From the NCBI GenBank assembly GCA_032158295.1, contig CM063252.1:13199164-13263163 (forward strand): 64,000 bases of DNA, written 5' to 3'. The DNA comes from Pycnopodia helianthoides. Lineage: Eukaryota > Echinodermata > Asteroidea > Forcipulatida > Asteriidae. Position numbers and translations under genes: made by a program. Shown here one piece after another: positions 47,501 to 59,344 of the stretch. Every line of letters starts with the position of its first letter. Within the stretch, counting starts at the first letter, position 1. The notes beneath the pieces were generated by a model, which saw nothing but the letters and a program-made list of their open reading frames with translations, was not told the origin of the DNA and ran no database searches.

Positions 47501-50500
47501 GACTGCAGCAAGGTTGGAGTGGAAGACACTCAATCGACTGAGAACGAGAACTGATATGATCAGAAACTGCAGTAGTGAAATGGGGCTGTTGGACCAGCTC
47601 AATCAATTGTGAGTACAGGAAGCTGGCCACACACTGGAACTCTGCCGCCACTACTGCCAAACACATGCAGCTCAAAGAACTTGCAGTTGTGACAACGCTA
47701 ACTAATGTGGGGAAAATGGAAAGCTACCATCTGGCCATTCTTTCGAAGACATGAAAGAAGAGGAGTCACTTGGGTCAAAAAATTAAGTGGAGTCTCAAAT
47801 CTTGCACAATTGTCTCAACACTCGGAAGTGGAGTTGAGTTGGGACTTGAGACGCTGTTCTCGGACCCGAGCTCGAAACGCGCACACAACTCAAGACAATG
47901 ATTCTAAACTCATAAAGACGAAGGGCTTGGATTGGAATATTTTGCGACGAGGCAATTGGGACTCGAACTTGAGACATGTAAATATGCTTGAAACCTAGAG
48001 TCGTAAGCAAGGCCTTGGAACTTGGGTATCGAACTCCAGGGCAAGGTCTCTGATCGAAAACTCGGTACACTGATTCTCGGCCTCAAGGCCGGCAATGATA
48101 ATTCGGGACTTGAGCTCACGCCATGTGGGATTGGACTCGTCAACCCGAATGTATTGATCAATAATTATTAATACCTTAAACATGCTCATTATTTTCTCAC
48201 GATAGTTTGGCACTGTTTCCAAAAATATGTTGGAGTTGCTGATGTTTCCCGCCATTAGCGTCCCAGTCTCGTCTGCTACCTCACGTGCCATGCGCAGAGC
48301 CGCTCTGTTGATCTTCTCCATTTCGTGCTCACGGCCAACCAGTGCCATCTTTTCCCTGTGTGCGTAGTACTGACAAGTACAACAATTATTTAGTTATCAT
48401 CACTTACGTTAAAGGTACTATTGGATTGGTGATAACAAAAATCATTGTTTAATTTTAGTCTGAAAGTTTATTATGAAGTTCACACTAGAACCATTTTTCC
48501 CCCTGTGAAATATTTTCCTCTGAAATGAAGTCGTGTTTGAGACAATTGAATCTGAAAACCTAGAAAAATAAAATTAAAAAAACCGCAACTTCTGACTTTG
48601 TTTGTTACAACAAAAAATAAGGACAATGTGTTGACATTACCTTTAAAATGAAATCCATAGTAGCTGTTAATTTTTGGAATTGCACACTAAACATTGTGTT
48701 TTGCATCTTAATGTTCTTATTTGTCATTATTTAGATTCATTTCGGACATATTTTGCTCTTTCATGTGTGGTTATTTCATTGGTTTAAAACTCGATTAGGA
48801 CGGCTTTTTTTCTCGAAAACTCACCTGAGAAAAAAGTGCTCAGTTTATAACGTCATCTTTCGGATTAATATAGGCCTATTTAATTGTTTTGTCGATGTTA
48901 ACTAGTCATGCAACGTAACTTGATTTTTTATAAACAGAATGTGTCTTTTCAGATATCTGATACAAATTCAAAAACAGTCTTTACACACACAAAATGAAGG
49001 TAAAACGCTTCTTTTAGTAATAATTTGTTAACTTTTAGTAGAAGATTTAGTCAGCTACGATCTGCATTTAGTGACTGTGCTTACAGTGAACGCCAACAAC
49101 AACATCACTGCCGGCGTGAACAAATTCCTCATACTGTTGCCTGACCAACTCCGGATGTTCTAGGACCACTTCCGGGACGAAGGGCCCGGCCGCCAAGTAA
49201 CCGCGACGCTCAAACACATAGAGATATCCCTCCGCGCAGATCACAGTCTCCCCGTCCTGGAAACGCTCCAGGAGACCTGGTGAGACGAACGTCGAGACAA
49301 TTCAATGACTGAGAGTTTTTGCCAGTAGTTTTGACATTAGTTCTTAACTCTTAATGGCGTGGCAGCCCCCAGACTATACCCTAACGCTCGAAGGTTTCAA
49401 TATTTACCACCACACCATATCTTTTTAACAAACTTGAATTCTGTGCATTTCCCAAGAATGTTTACGTCTAAGTGACTTCCTTACATGCCCAGCTCTTGTC
49501 TAGGATTATTTGAGTCCTTCAGCTACCCAGTAAACTGATTTATTTCCCTAACATCTATAAAGCTCTTAAGGGCGTGGTAATACCCCGACTTTATCCTGAC
49601 CACTTGCTATTCTGAAACATATACACTACAGATGTGCACAAAAGTATAGGTCATCATGATTTTGCGTTTTCACGAGGAGACGGGCATGTTTGACTAATTA
49701 TTGAGTTAATTGATCAACGTTTTTTTGTTTGTTTGGTTTTTATAAATACTATTGATAAGGTTTAACTCTTAAAAACACATTAAAAACTGCAGGAGAAAGT
49801 GCAGAGTTTTCAGTTTCAAATTTTACACACTTTTTATAATTATGCATCTCGAAATGTTCTTTTAACGCATTTTAACATGCCCGCCCCCTTCGTGAAAACA
49901 GTGACGACATGTATTTAAACAGAACAATACAAGTTCATTTTAAAATGCCATAGTACACGCAATTGCTGCTATTCGAGGTGTCTGGAAGTCCAGAGTCTCG
50001 CTCGAACGCTCTCGAGGTCAATTTCAAACTGTTCAGGCTGAGCTTGAGGTCACGTTGAAGGGTTTTTTTTTTAGCACAAAACAAGTTTTTGTTGGTCATA
50101 ATTGTACAAGGCAAATGCAATTTAATCAAAAGAGTAACTGCCCTATGGTACAAAGGTATAAGTCCACAAGCGATACGCCAAGGCTACGTTTCTTTACAAT
50201 TGTCGATGGAGTACTATACTACTACTGCAGTACTACAGACAAAGTGTTTTATGCACTTTGGTCAGTCGAAATAACAGCTGATTAGTGTGGGCGTTTTTTC
50301 TAGCAACTCATATTAAAGTGAAGGTATACGATTGGTAATCACTCTAGAAGTTAATGGCAATAAAAAACGTACTTGGTTAGAAGTACATAAACCATTTGGG
50401 GAAATATTTCAATAATAATGTGAATATAGCAAAAAGATGTCAGTTGTTATCCCCCAAAAATTTGAATCTGAGAAATGTTTCTGTCAGAAATTTGTTTCAG

Positions 50501-51052
50501 ATTGTGTATTCCTATTCGGGATTATTCTTCATGCGTGGACATTATTCGCTGCGGATTTTGTCGATATTTCAAAAACGCGATCACCTTTTGAACTGAAATT
50601 TTCACAGGTTAGTTTTATTGTATATATCTACATTTATACAGGATTAAAACAATCAAACGGTGCCAAAAACCAAAGGTATACTTTGCCTTTAATATAAGAA
50701 TGAACGGAGATCTGTTTCCTTTCTCTATGGTACGGTATGCCATACTGCCATCAGACGAACAGTCTTTATACTGCAGTATACTTATCAATCGAAGCTGATC
50801 TTCAACGAGTGTTTAACGGATCATTGAGGAAGGAAATACCTCCATGAACAGATCGAGACCAGTTCAATGTGTTTACCATGTCCTAAATTTGCCCCTGACA
50901 CTAAGCGAACAGTCTTAAATGCAAGCCAAGTGAGTAAAGTCGAATAACTGGGATAAGCAATACGAAATCAGACGTGTAGTGTCTGTCTTTGAATAGTTGT
51001 TGTTGAAAATAACACTCTAATTACCTTTGCAATGTTTTTTAGTTCCCTCCAT
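44569..51052 (-). CDS. BHMT: Betaine-homocysteine S-methyltransferase-like, 7 coding exons, about 364 aa
   Basis: Members transfer a methyl group from betaine (or a related donor) to homocysteine, making methionine in the cytosol with a zinc-bound thiolate. Exons in transcription order: 51052-51025, 49276-49085, 48369-48175, 47048-46937, 46076-45883, 45221-45140, 44860-44569. Exon 1 encodes only MEGTKKHCK plus one base. Family marks are [12 protein letters not shown] and LEHPELVRQ (exon 2), VAETFF (exon 4), VGLNC (exon 5) and LCCGN (exon 7). The last two supply the three zinc cysteines. Splice phases agree except for two 1-base indels: one extra base in exon 2 near 49090-49097 (needed to read AFT before YYAHREK) and one missing base in exon 7 near 44772 (needed to read ELG then KYVGLCCG). 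It lacks the ~40-residue C-terminal arm of human BHMT and resembles the shorter BHMT1-like form I recall from cnidarians and bacteria, which may use another methyl donor. Confidence 0.88.
45515..45690. mobile_element. GGGTCA-rich MITE fragment
   Basis: CCCGGGTCACAATATTGACC, GGGTCAGGCTGACCCGG and CAGTTTGACCCATGGCATTT resemble 41905-42133; ends are degraded. It is in the BHMT intron between exons 5 and 6. Confidence 0.55.
46228..46316. repeat. Short tandem repeat, unit about 21 bp
   Basis: Four copies of TTAACAGGGCGTGGTTAAACT-like sequence (variants GGCTTGGCTAAGCTTAA and GGTGTGGCTAAGCTTTA), in a BHMT intron. Confidence 0.8.
46711..46735. repeat. Poly-T tract
   Basis: A run of more than 20 T residues (poly-A on the minus strand), perhaps the trace of a retroposon. 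Not linked to a recognisable element. Confidence 0.7.
47395..47760 (+). mobile_element. Degenerate LINE 3' fragment
   Basis: The frame at 47367-47612 includes WKTLNRLRT, recalling the W..LNRLRTG motif near the C-terminus of several non-LTR retrotransposon proteins. Stops and frame changes follow. It is in the BHMT intron between exons 3 and 4, opposite in strand to the gene. A weak call. Confidence 0.35.
50317..50688. mobile_element. MITE with TTAA target duplication (family D)
   Basis: TTAA at 50313-50316 and 50689-50692; ends AGTGAAGGTATACGATTGGT and CCAAAGGTATACTTTGCCT. TTAATGGCAATAAAAA inside is shared with 896-915. It is in BHMT intron 1. Confidence 0.7.
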
Positions 51053-51118
51053 CGTAGCCTTGCTCAAGGCGGTCGCAGTTTTCACTCCGAAAAAGACGCC
51101 GTAAAACCCACCGTATCC

Positions 51119-51125
51119 TATTATA
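51119..51125 (-). promoter_or_regulatory. Possible TATA box of the BHMT-like gene
   Basis: TATAATA on the minus strand about 70 bases upstream of the ATG at 51052. Position and sequence only; transcription start unknown. Confidence 0.25.
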
Positions 51126-52844
51126 CATGTACTGTACACTAGCACTGTGCGAAATGTGTGTATCACATCGCACGACGCACGTACTACTACTGTGCGCAGG
51201 TCATCCGCACTCGTATTGCTACTGTCCGCATGCGGATGCCGTCAGTTATAGTACATGCATACACACACAGAGCAGGCGCATACACGCCCTCTTTTGAATC
51301 ATCTTCTTTCAGCCCATGTTAATTTTCCATATGGAGGACATAATCAGACAGAAATTTCCCTATGACACCGGCTACAATACTATAATAATTATTGTTCGCT
51401 CGGCCCCAGCGGCCTATCCAGGACCGCTGGGATGGGTTAATCAGCTTGCACAGATTCTTGTTCAGGAAGTACGTCATGCGTGCAGTGCTTGCAGTGTGAG
51501 TGTGATGCATGATGGGACTGAGCATGGGACTGAGCATTAACGTTAACGATACGTTTGCCCATCTCAGCGCCTTTGGTTTTAAGGTAAGGCGCTGGGGACG
51601 AGCGAATAATTATTGTGCCTTATCGCTACGGGTTTGCTTTGGCACAAGAGGGCGCTATAAGCTCGCGTGCCAGATGGCCAAAAGTTTGTTTGCCCGCCAA
51701 AACTTGTAGAGTACATTAATAGAGTATCGACAACTTCGATGAGAAATTGTTTCATGAACCCATTGATTCGAAGGAAAGCAGAACAATGATTTGATGAATG
51801 AGAAAAAGACAAACGGGGATGCAAGTAACACAATTTCAACGCCAAGCCACGCAACGCTAAATCTGTAAATCCTATTCGTCACCTATCAAGTCGTACCAAT
51901 TTAGTGACAAATAAAATACATAATAGAAAAAGGGGACATCCGAAAGCCTGCTGCTGTTTTGTGAATTTATAAGTTGTGTTATTTTAAGTGTAATCCCCAT
52001 ACCAAACCCAGCATAAGGCTGTGTTTTAAAAAAAATATACAGGTCTATTTACAAAATAAGAATTTGTACGAGGGTTCAGAAAAGAGGAAATAGAAATTCT
52101 CAAAAACTAATTAGCCGATTTAAAACTGTATAACTTAACACACAACAAATTGTGGCTTTACCAATCGTCAAGGATCATACTTTTTAATTAAGGATTATGG
52201 GGGAAAACTTATTTAAATGAAATCTGCATACACAGTGTCTATTAAAGCAGACGAGGTCTTTTGTGTTGCGATATGCAAATAGTAGAAATGAATGACAGTT
52301 CGATTGTGTCGTCACACAACCCGTGAACACGCCCTTACGGATACAAAAATGGCGTCTTTGTGGTTCAACTAGAAAGGTAAGATGATAATTTTGGATTCAA
52401 AACCTGTTTTTTATCTGCCTATAAATCATGAAAACATGTTGGAATTAAACTTGTAGTATTCAACCTTTAACTGGGCCTATTTTTCCCGAGTAAAAGTTGC
52501 CTACCAAAGCCAAATAATCTCCATGTTGATGGCACCTTCCCGAGGCATGGCGAAAAAAATGGCACTCGCCTTGCTCGCGGCACATTGTCATGATTGTGGT
52601 GTGTGAGCAAAATATTCCCCTAGGCTTACGTGTCGATTTCGGAATAATACAACCCTTAAATACCACTGTGTGAACGGGGAGAGGGGGTATTTCTTTGCTA
52701 ATTATAAACAATATAATTTTTGAGCTGAACTGCTGAAGTTTGATAAGGTTCCTTGGGCGATGGCAGAACCCAGGCTGGGGGGGGGGCACTCGAAACCCTT
52801 GGACCTGATTCATCAAATCACATCCCTGTTGGGGAAAAAACTTT

Positions 52845-53060
52845 TATTTTTCAGTTTCGGGAGTGTAGGGAGTCAGGGTGCTCCCAAATACCTGCTATTC
52901 TGTTTGGTTTTTTATCTGAGCACTTTCAGTACAATGAAGTGAATGTCTTTTAGTTTGGGGGGTTGAACAAAGAAAACTTAACTAGAGTGGGATTTGAACC
53001 AATGAACCTCTGGATTAACGTGCCAACATAGGGCTAGATAGCTCAGTTGGTAGAGTACAG
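52845..53060. repeat. Composite SINE-related unit, copy 1
   Basis: GGGAGTCAGGGTGCTCCCAA, GAGCACTTTCAGTACAAT and a reversed SINE head (TGGGATTTGAACCAATGAAC) occur again in the same order at 53580-53745. At 53033 a forward SINE head (GGGCTAGATAGCTCAGTTGG) abuts it. Confidence 0.75.
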
Positions 53061-53070
53061 GCAAGTTAAT

Positions 53071-53470
53071 CATGGCGTGTCATGGCCGAGCGAATAAGAA
53101 CACCGGACTCAAGCTCTGGTGTTTCTGATCGGCAGAGTGTGGGTTTGAGTCCCGGTCGTGACACTTGTGTCCTTAAGCAAGACACTTAACCATTATTCAA
53201 TAATGTAACTGGGACGAAGCGATAATTTATTGCTTCGTCCCAGTTACACTTATCGCTAAGAGAAGGGGTTCGCCCCGGTGTTCCTGGTTTGATTGGCTGC
53301 ATATTGCGTCACAGCACCTTGTAAACCATTACATGGTGCTGTGTAAAGGAAAAAGGGTCCCATTCTTCAAAACGTAGCTCCACATTATAGTACCTTGCAG
53401 GAAAAATACTGAGCACTTTGAGAAGCCCATCGGATGTGATAAAGCGCTATATAAGAACTCAGTATTAATT
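53071..53470 (+). mobile_element. tRNA-Leu-like SINE
   Basis: GTGTCATGGCCGAGCGAATA, CACCGGACTCAAGCTCTGGT, GGGTTTGAGTCCCGGTCG, then AAGAGAAGGGGTTCGCCC and a GCGCTATATAAGAA end with an ATT microsatellite tail. A TTATTGCTTCGTCCCAGTTA duplication sits near 53210-53245. Confidence 0.9.
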
Positions 53471-53579
53471 TTATTATTATTATTATTATTTAGTCAGATC
53501 CCTCTCAATTTTATTGATCAACCCCAATTTTCTTTTAAATTTACCCTGTCAGTTTTCCCTTGTACATTCTTTTCAGTTG

Positions 53580-53745
53580 CGGGAGGTGGAGGGAGTCAGG
53601 GTGCTCCCAAAAACCGCTGTTCTGCTTGGTGTTTTATTTGAGCACTTTCAGTACAATCAAGTGAATGTTTTTTTTTACTTTGGGTTTGAACCTTGACTAG
53701 AGTGGGATTTGAACCAGCGACCTCCAGATTAACGTGTCAACATAG
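53580..53745. repeat. Composite SINE-related unit, copy 2
   Basis: Same order of blocks as 52845-53060 (GGAGTCAGGGTGCTCCCAA; GAGCACTTTCAGTACAAT; GTGGGATTTGAACCAGCGAC). The two copies bracket the SINE at 53071-53470. Confidence 0.75.
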
Positions 53746-53955
53746 GGTTTTATTGCTCTCTTTATTTTTCAAAGATGCTAGCTAAACATGCCCAGTATAA
53801 GCCTATTTATTTAGAATATGTTTTCCTTGTCATTCAAGCAGGATCATTGCATTGGGGAGGCTAAACAGATCGCACTGAGATGTGAATGCTCTTGGATACC
53901 ACAGACCAAACTCAAGAATGCTAGAATAAACACTGTCTATTAGCAATAAGACTGC

Positions 53956-56296
53956 ATGGCTGACGATGCTGTCAACAGGTGAGTTTTGTTAGGTACTTGC
54001 TATACATATACATCAATAATTAAACTGTACATTAACCCTTAGAGTGCCAGCCTTGTTTTAAAAATTCTCAATCCACAGGCCGGCCATTTAAAAAATAAAT
54101 AAATAAATAAAAATTATTTCGAGTAGTGGAACGTAAATGAACGTTGGCGGCCTGTGAATGGAGATTCAGTTTGACGTTTCAGAACGTTTGCGGCGCTCTA
54201 AGGGTTCCGTGCTGGTCGTGTTTTGGCCATTCTTTATCCAGAGGGCATTTATATATTTTTGGGGGTCCACTAGTAGAACGTATGGGAACGTTGGCGGCCT
54301 GTGGATGGATACTTTGTTTGATGTTTCAGAACGTTGGCGGCACTGGAAGGGTTAAGCCTCGCCCACCATAGTAACTGGGGGAGTGGTCATTTTAAGAAGG
54401 CATAGCAAAAGTCAAGTGGCAAATGTAACTCATGCATCTCAACTCTCCCCTAGGACGTAACAATTCTAAAAATCAGGTACGCTTTATGGGTCGATTCGAA
54501 GCTGCTACAATAAGTGACTTCCATTGGCCTTTGCATTAATGAGTGGGGCCTAACAGCAGGGTTCTCCCCATACTTGAGCTAAGGTATTGGGTCGGTACGT
54601 GCAAATTGAGGTCGATAAAAACACATTTTTATTTATTATGGCATGTCGTGGCCGAGCGGATAAGAGCACCGGACTCAAGCTCTTGTGTTTCTGTTCAACA
54701 GAGTGTGGGTTCGAGTCCCGGTCTTGACACTTGCGTCCTTAAGCAAGACACTTAACCATTATTGCTGCCTCCTTCAGATGGGCCATAAAGCCGTGGTCCC
54801 GTGTGTTGTGTAATGCACGTAAAAGAACCCAGTGCATTTATCGAAAAGAGAAGGGGTTCGCCTCGGTGTTCCTGGTTTGATTGGCAGCATATTGCGCCAC
54901 AGCACCTTGTAAACCATTACATGGTGCTACGTAAAGGAATAGGTCTAATACTTCAAAACGTAAAAAAACTCGATAAAACTCGTTCTCGCTCGTCTCGCTC
55001 GAAAGTTTTTGGGGTACTTCCTCGAGATCACCACTGTACCTTGCAGGAAAAATAATGAACGTTAAAGCGCCTTGAGCGTCACTGAGTTACGGATATGAGC
55101 GCTATATAAGAAGCAACTATTATTTTAGGTGTTTCAAGAAATAAAGAACTCTGCATCTAATCTTACAATATCAGGACTGGCAATTAAGCGTGGCTCCAGG
55201 CAGAAAAATCGTTGACTGTGTGGACACTTGAAAAGGAGCACAAACAAATTAATATGTTGTCAAAGAATCGTAACATCTACAGATGGACCATAATGGCTTT
55301 AGGTAAACAAGATTAATTTCAATCTTAAAAGGAACTGTCTGAGGAAAAATAAAAGTGGTCATCCATCTATGAACAGTGCGTTCTGTCATAACTTGTCTCA
55401 GTACTACAAGTGTAACAGCAAAAGTTTAATCATATTAACTATCTGTATCTGTTTGGATTATTTTGATTGTAGTGATGAGTCTGATGAGCCATTGGAAGAG
55501 AACCTCTTCACTCCTCACCGGTGACACAGTAGCCTGGGTATTCTGTAACAGCCTTGGAGATTGACGGGGCAGTTCTCATGGAGAAGAGCCAAGTTGAAAT
55601 AACCTCAAAACTAGGCCAGTGATCACCTGCATTATCAGACTGCAGGCCCTGAATGAAGTCATCAAGGAACTTCATTTCGTCAGTGGGAATAGCAATAGGT
55701 GAGTTTACCAATTTAGTAAATGCTGCTTTCTCCACAGTGATAATCATAAGGAAAGAATAATTCTGTCCATAATAGATCTGAAAGTGTCTATCAACAGACA
55801 CATTTGAGGTGAGGGTACACCAATCGTTGGTAAAAACATGTTTTCAAGTGAAAGGTTTTTATATGGTGCAAAGGTCCTATACTCAAATCAACCTGACACA
55901 AAGTTGTAAAGTTTTGATAAAATGAAGTATTGCTGCGTAATCCCAAAGTACGCTATTGCATTCAAGAAATAATGTACCAAAAGGTGTAACCCTCATTACA
56001 TTGTTCACTGAGAACCTGGAAACTTCATACAATACTTAAAAATATGGTTTGATGAATCGGAGCATTACAAATCCATAGGTATAGAGTGTAGGACCAAAAT
56101 GTGTACGCTCCTAGACTTTATCTTTCAATATTATATTTGGTTTGTGTCTTTATTGTGCCGATGGACTACATGTATTTTCACAGATCTTTAAAAAGTTATT
56201 TAATCCCTTCATAAATAGGGGAGCACAATGTGTCAATTTGTTTGTCAAATAACTCTTTTAAATGTTTCAGCCAGCTTTCTGCTGTTCTGGTGATGG
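53956..56296 (+). CDS. Putative 5' exons of an unrecognised gene (partial)
   Basis: Three short segments join in phase through GT-AG sites: 53956-53978 (ATG start, donor GTGAGT), 55473-55520 (acceptor after TTGATTGTAG, weak donor GTGACA) and 56271-56296 (acceptor after AATGTTTCAG, donor GTGAGT). The product would begin MADDAVNSDESDEPLEENLF, an acidic leader followed by PHRQLSAVLVMG. I do not recognise it and cannot find later exons before the window ends. If exon 2 does not splice at 55520, it stops at TGA after 24 residues. The case rests only on splice signals and phase, so chance is a real alternative. Confidence 0.3.
54036..54351. mobile_element. piggyBac-like MITE (TTAA target, CCCTT ends)
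   Basis: TTAA at 54032-54035 and 54352-54355; ends CCCTTAGAGTGCC and GGCACTGGAAGGG are inverted repeats. Internally ACGTTGGCGGCCTGTG(A/G)ATGG and TTTCAGAACGTT(T/G)GCGGC occur twice, about 150 bases apart. The CCCTT start after TTAA is typical of piggyBac ends. Confidence 0.85.
54639..55125 (+). mobile_element. tRNA-Leu-like SINE with a ~60-bp internal insertion
   Basis: GCATGTCGTGGCCGAGCGGA, CACCGGACTCAAGCTC and GGGTTCGAGTCCCGGTC lead into the usual body, but after CTTCAAAACGTA about 60 extra bases (containing CTCGCTCGTCTCGCTCG) replace the AGCTCCACA segment before ACCTTGCAGGAAAAATA. Confidence 0.85.
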
Positions 56297-58961
56297 GTGA
56301 GTTTTTGAAGGGGTAATTTTAGTGGGCAATATTTAGTCTGAAAACATTAACTTGACAGTGCAACCCTTGTTGGCAAAATTTCTTGGCAGATTGTTTGAAT
56401 CATTGACGGATAATGGTCTAAATTTGGGAACACTGCTACTGTGAGGCTATGTCAGCCATTGAGCTACTTATAATAGAAAAATGTGACATGTTTCCCTTAA
56501 GGTTCGGTAAGAGGGAAAATCTGAAGTATCATTGACCAAAGTTGAGGCAGGTAGTTATGACACATCTTGAAATACACAAAAACTTAAGTACTTTGTTTTT
56601 GAGCACAAAATTTCAATCTGTAAAATGTAATGGCTATAGATGCATTTTATGGAGTCTATGGGACTGCTCAAACAGCCCTGGTGTAAACCTGTCATCTAGT
56701 TAGAAGGCCTGAACATTCTAGAGTTAGGTGCTTGGGTTTTTGCCCATTGAATTGAGGATGGATGTGGATATATTGTGCTCACAATGTACAAATTCACTAA
56801 AATAAAAGTGGACCACTTTTATTAGAAAGTACACCATGTGAACTTTGCAGCAGTTCAAATTATAAACCTTGCTATTATTCACACTCATAAATGTGATAAT
56901 TTATTTGGTATTTTTCTGGAGATGACGCTGTCTTTTACATAAGTTAATCGATTCTACGTAACAAGGAGCATGAGGACTTGGTCTTCTTGTTGGTCTCATT
57001 TTCCTGAATCTCAAAAATAATAATTGAACTCTGCATTTCTCTGACCAGTTATGAAGTGAGATTTTTTGTGAGCTATAATGTCATGGCCTAGGGGTCAAGC
57101 GCACCGGACTCAGGCTCTGGTGTTTTTGACATTTCAAAGAGCTAGCGGGCATTTGCTTCAGCACTTTCATGGCAATCTGTTCAAAAGGGAAATTCCCATA
57201 AAATGTACGCATTCGGGGGAGGTTTCCTCTGTTTCGGGCAAGTTCTTTTGTCAAACATTGTTATGTCGCTCTCTTTCAAAAAAATATATTATTAAATTAT
57301 GAGATAGCTAAGAAGAGCACATTTTTATTCAAAAAGGGCATCTCGACTTGAATTACAGTTTTATATGGAGGTCACACCACATTTGGTCATTTTTCCTAGG
57401 GGTTGTCTCACTAAACTGAACGTCAAACTCGCTAGCAAGCTTGCAGAAACAAAAATCACCTGGTTAATGAAACTAGATAAAATAAGCTTTTCATCCATGT
57501 ACATGTTTTTCGATTGGACTGGAAAGGGGACACTTTTTGTGTCAAATCATAAAGCCCATTTTGGAGAGCATGACCTTTATTGTCTGGACTACGCTCCGTA
57601 TGATTAATGGTTTGCGAAACCGCTGAAAGCACAAACAACCTTTAATCAGAAGCAACATTTGTCCTTGGCCTAAAACTTTTCCCTGTTTGTAGTCATCATT
57701 CCTTTTGCCTGAACAATTATTTTATAATCAGAAAACCTTTTGTTTAAACACATTCTGTTTTTAACACCCAAAGTCTATACAAGTTGTATTTTTTTCACTT
57801 TTTTCTTCGACTCACTGTGGCTGGATCACTGCATCAAATGATAGGGGTGTTTTTCCAGATATTTGGATGCCAACAATGCTACATTTTTTTTAGCAACTTG
57901 CCAATTAAATGTAGGCGTACATTTATAACATGACTTCAACATTTTCACACAAAATATCGCTAAAAGGGTCATGTCTCTTTTTTGTAAAATGGCGTACATG
58001 TACACAACGTCATGACAAATCACAATTTGTTTTGCTGGTTCAAGTTAATCATGAGTGTTGGCATTAAACAATCATGTTTTATGTTTGTTATATACAATTT
58101 ATATCTATTCTTTTTTGTGCAAACTTAATCAATTGATTTAAAAATTTTTCACTTGTAATCAATCAATCAATCAATCAACACTGTCTTAAAAGTTTAGGTT
58201 TGTTCAAGTCATTCCTTACAGATACATGCGCTATATAAGACCATGTTATTTATTTATACCTCATACCAACATCTGATACTGTTCTTTTACTATCCAAAAA
58301 CTGAAAGACCTACGACATTCCTTCTTGGTTCAATTCATCATACTCTGGCTCAAATTTACATTCCAATTATTCTTGATAATAAAAGAGTTCACCTATAACT
58401 TGTTTTTCCTGGGAAGAAGACAGTCTTGGCATAATTCATACCAATAATGCATTCATCGACAAAACTTAGGTCCTACATTCAAATGTGCTTCATCTTATTT
58501 AATTTCACTGTGCTTTTAAACCAACGAAAAATGCATGCAGAATGAGGTTGCGTTCTGAACCATTTATGCTTGCAAAAACAATACCATCATATGATGCAGA
58601 ACAAAAAACCTTGAATATTGGGGTCATTCCTACCACTTGTTGGGTAATTTACAGTGAAGACTTTGAAAGCAAATGATGAAGATCAATAATCAATGTGACC
58701 TATTTCCAATAAAGTGAGGCGCAAACTCTGCATCTATATAAACGCTTGATAGAAAAATTTCACCCGGTGTATACACACAAATTCACTGTTGCATTTTCAA
58801 AGTGCAAATCAAGTTCCTCCCTTCGTCTGTTGACATCTGATTTTTGTCAGGGTATTGACATCGTGTGTTGAAACTGTGTTTCTGTCTCTCTTTCTCTTAC
58901 TTCTATGTATACTATCTTGATATTAGAGACCCTACTCTGTATCCTATCTACCACCATTGGT
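56297..58961. other. No recognisable gene
   Basis: AT-rich sequence. A SINE head fragment is at 57078-57140 (TCATGGCCTAGGGGTCAAGC, ACCGGACTCAGGCTCTGG), (AATC)n is near 58157-58180 and a GCGCTATATAAGAC tail near 58227. Open frames at 57365-57607 and elsewhere show no domain I can name. Confidence 0.45.
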
Positions 58962-59342
58962 CAGGGGTCGAATTTCACACTGGACTGCAGACCCAAAGCC
59001 AGTGATTTTAGTGTCGGGCCAGTAAACTCATGAGCAGACAAGTCGGACCAGCTTGAGTTTTTCAATAGAACAACTCCTCGCTTCGTACCATCTATAATAT
59101 CAAACCAAATTCAATGTTGACTTTGAATCTAATAAGTACTTTTAATTCTGCTGAGTAATGAAGTATTCATAACGCTCATAAAGACAAATGAGATCATTTT
59201 CTCTTCAATGTTTTAGTGCTCGTTCAAATAAAACAGTTTTGATGCATGGTAAACTCTATCAGGATTTTGTTTTCTCTTTAAATTTCTGGTCCAGGAAACA
59301 TTTTTGCGGTCTGTTGGATTTTTTCCCCAAGTTCGAGCCCTG
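58962..59342. mobile_element. MITE with CAGGG(C/G)TCGAA ends, copy 2
   Basis: It starts CAGGGGTCGAATTTC and ends AAGTTCGAGCCCTG. It is the reverse complement of 7787-8197 through shared blocks AAGCCAGTGATTTTAG, CCAGTAAACTCATGA, AAAGACAAATGAG and TTTCTGGTCCAG. No exact flanking duplication. Confidence 0.85.
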
Positions 59343-59344
59343 CA

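Larger units (their letters stand above)
51053..53955. other. BHMT upstream flank and intergenic region
   Basis: It contains the BHMT promoter side (minus-strand TATAATA at 51119-51125, about 70 bases before the start codon, a possible TATA box), then AT-rich sequence with no convincing exon, and SINE-related sequence from 52770 onward. Confidence 0.4.
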
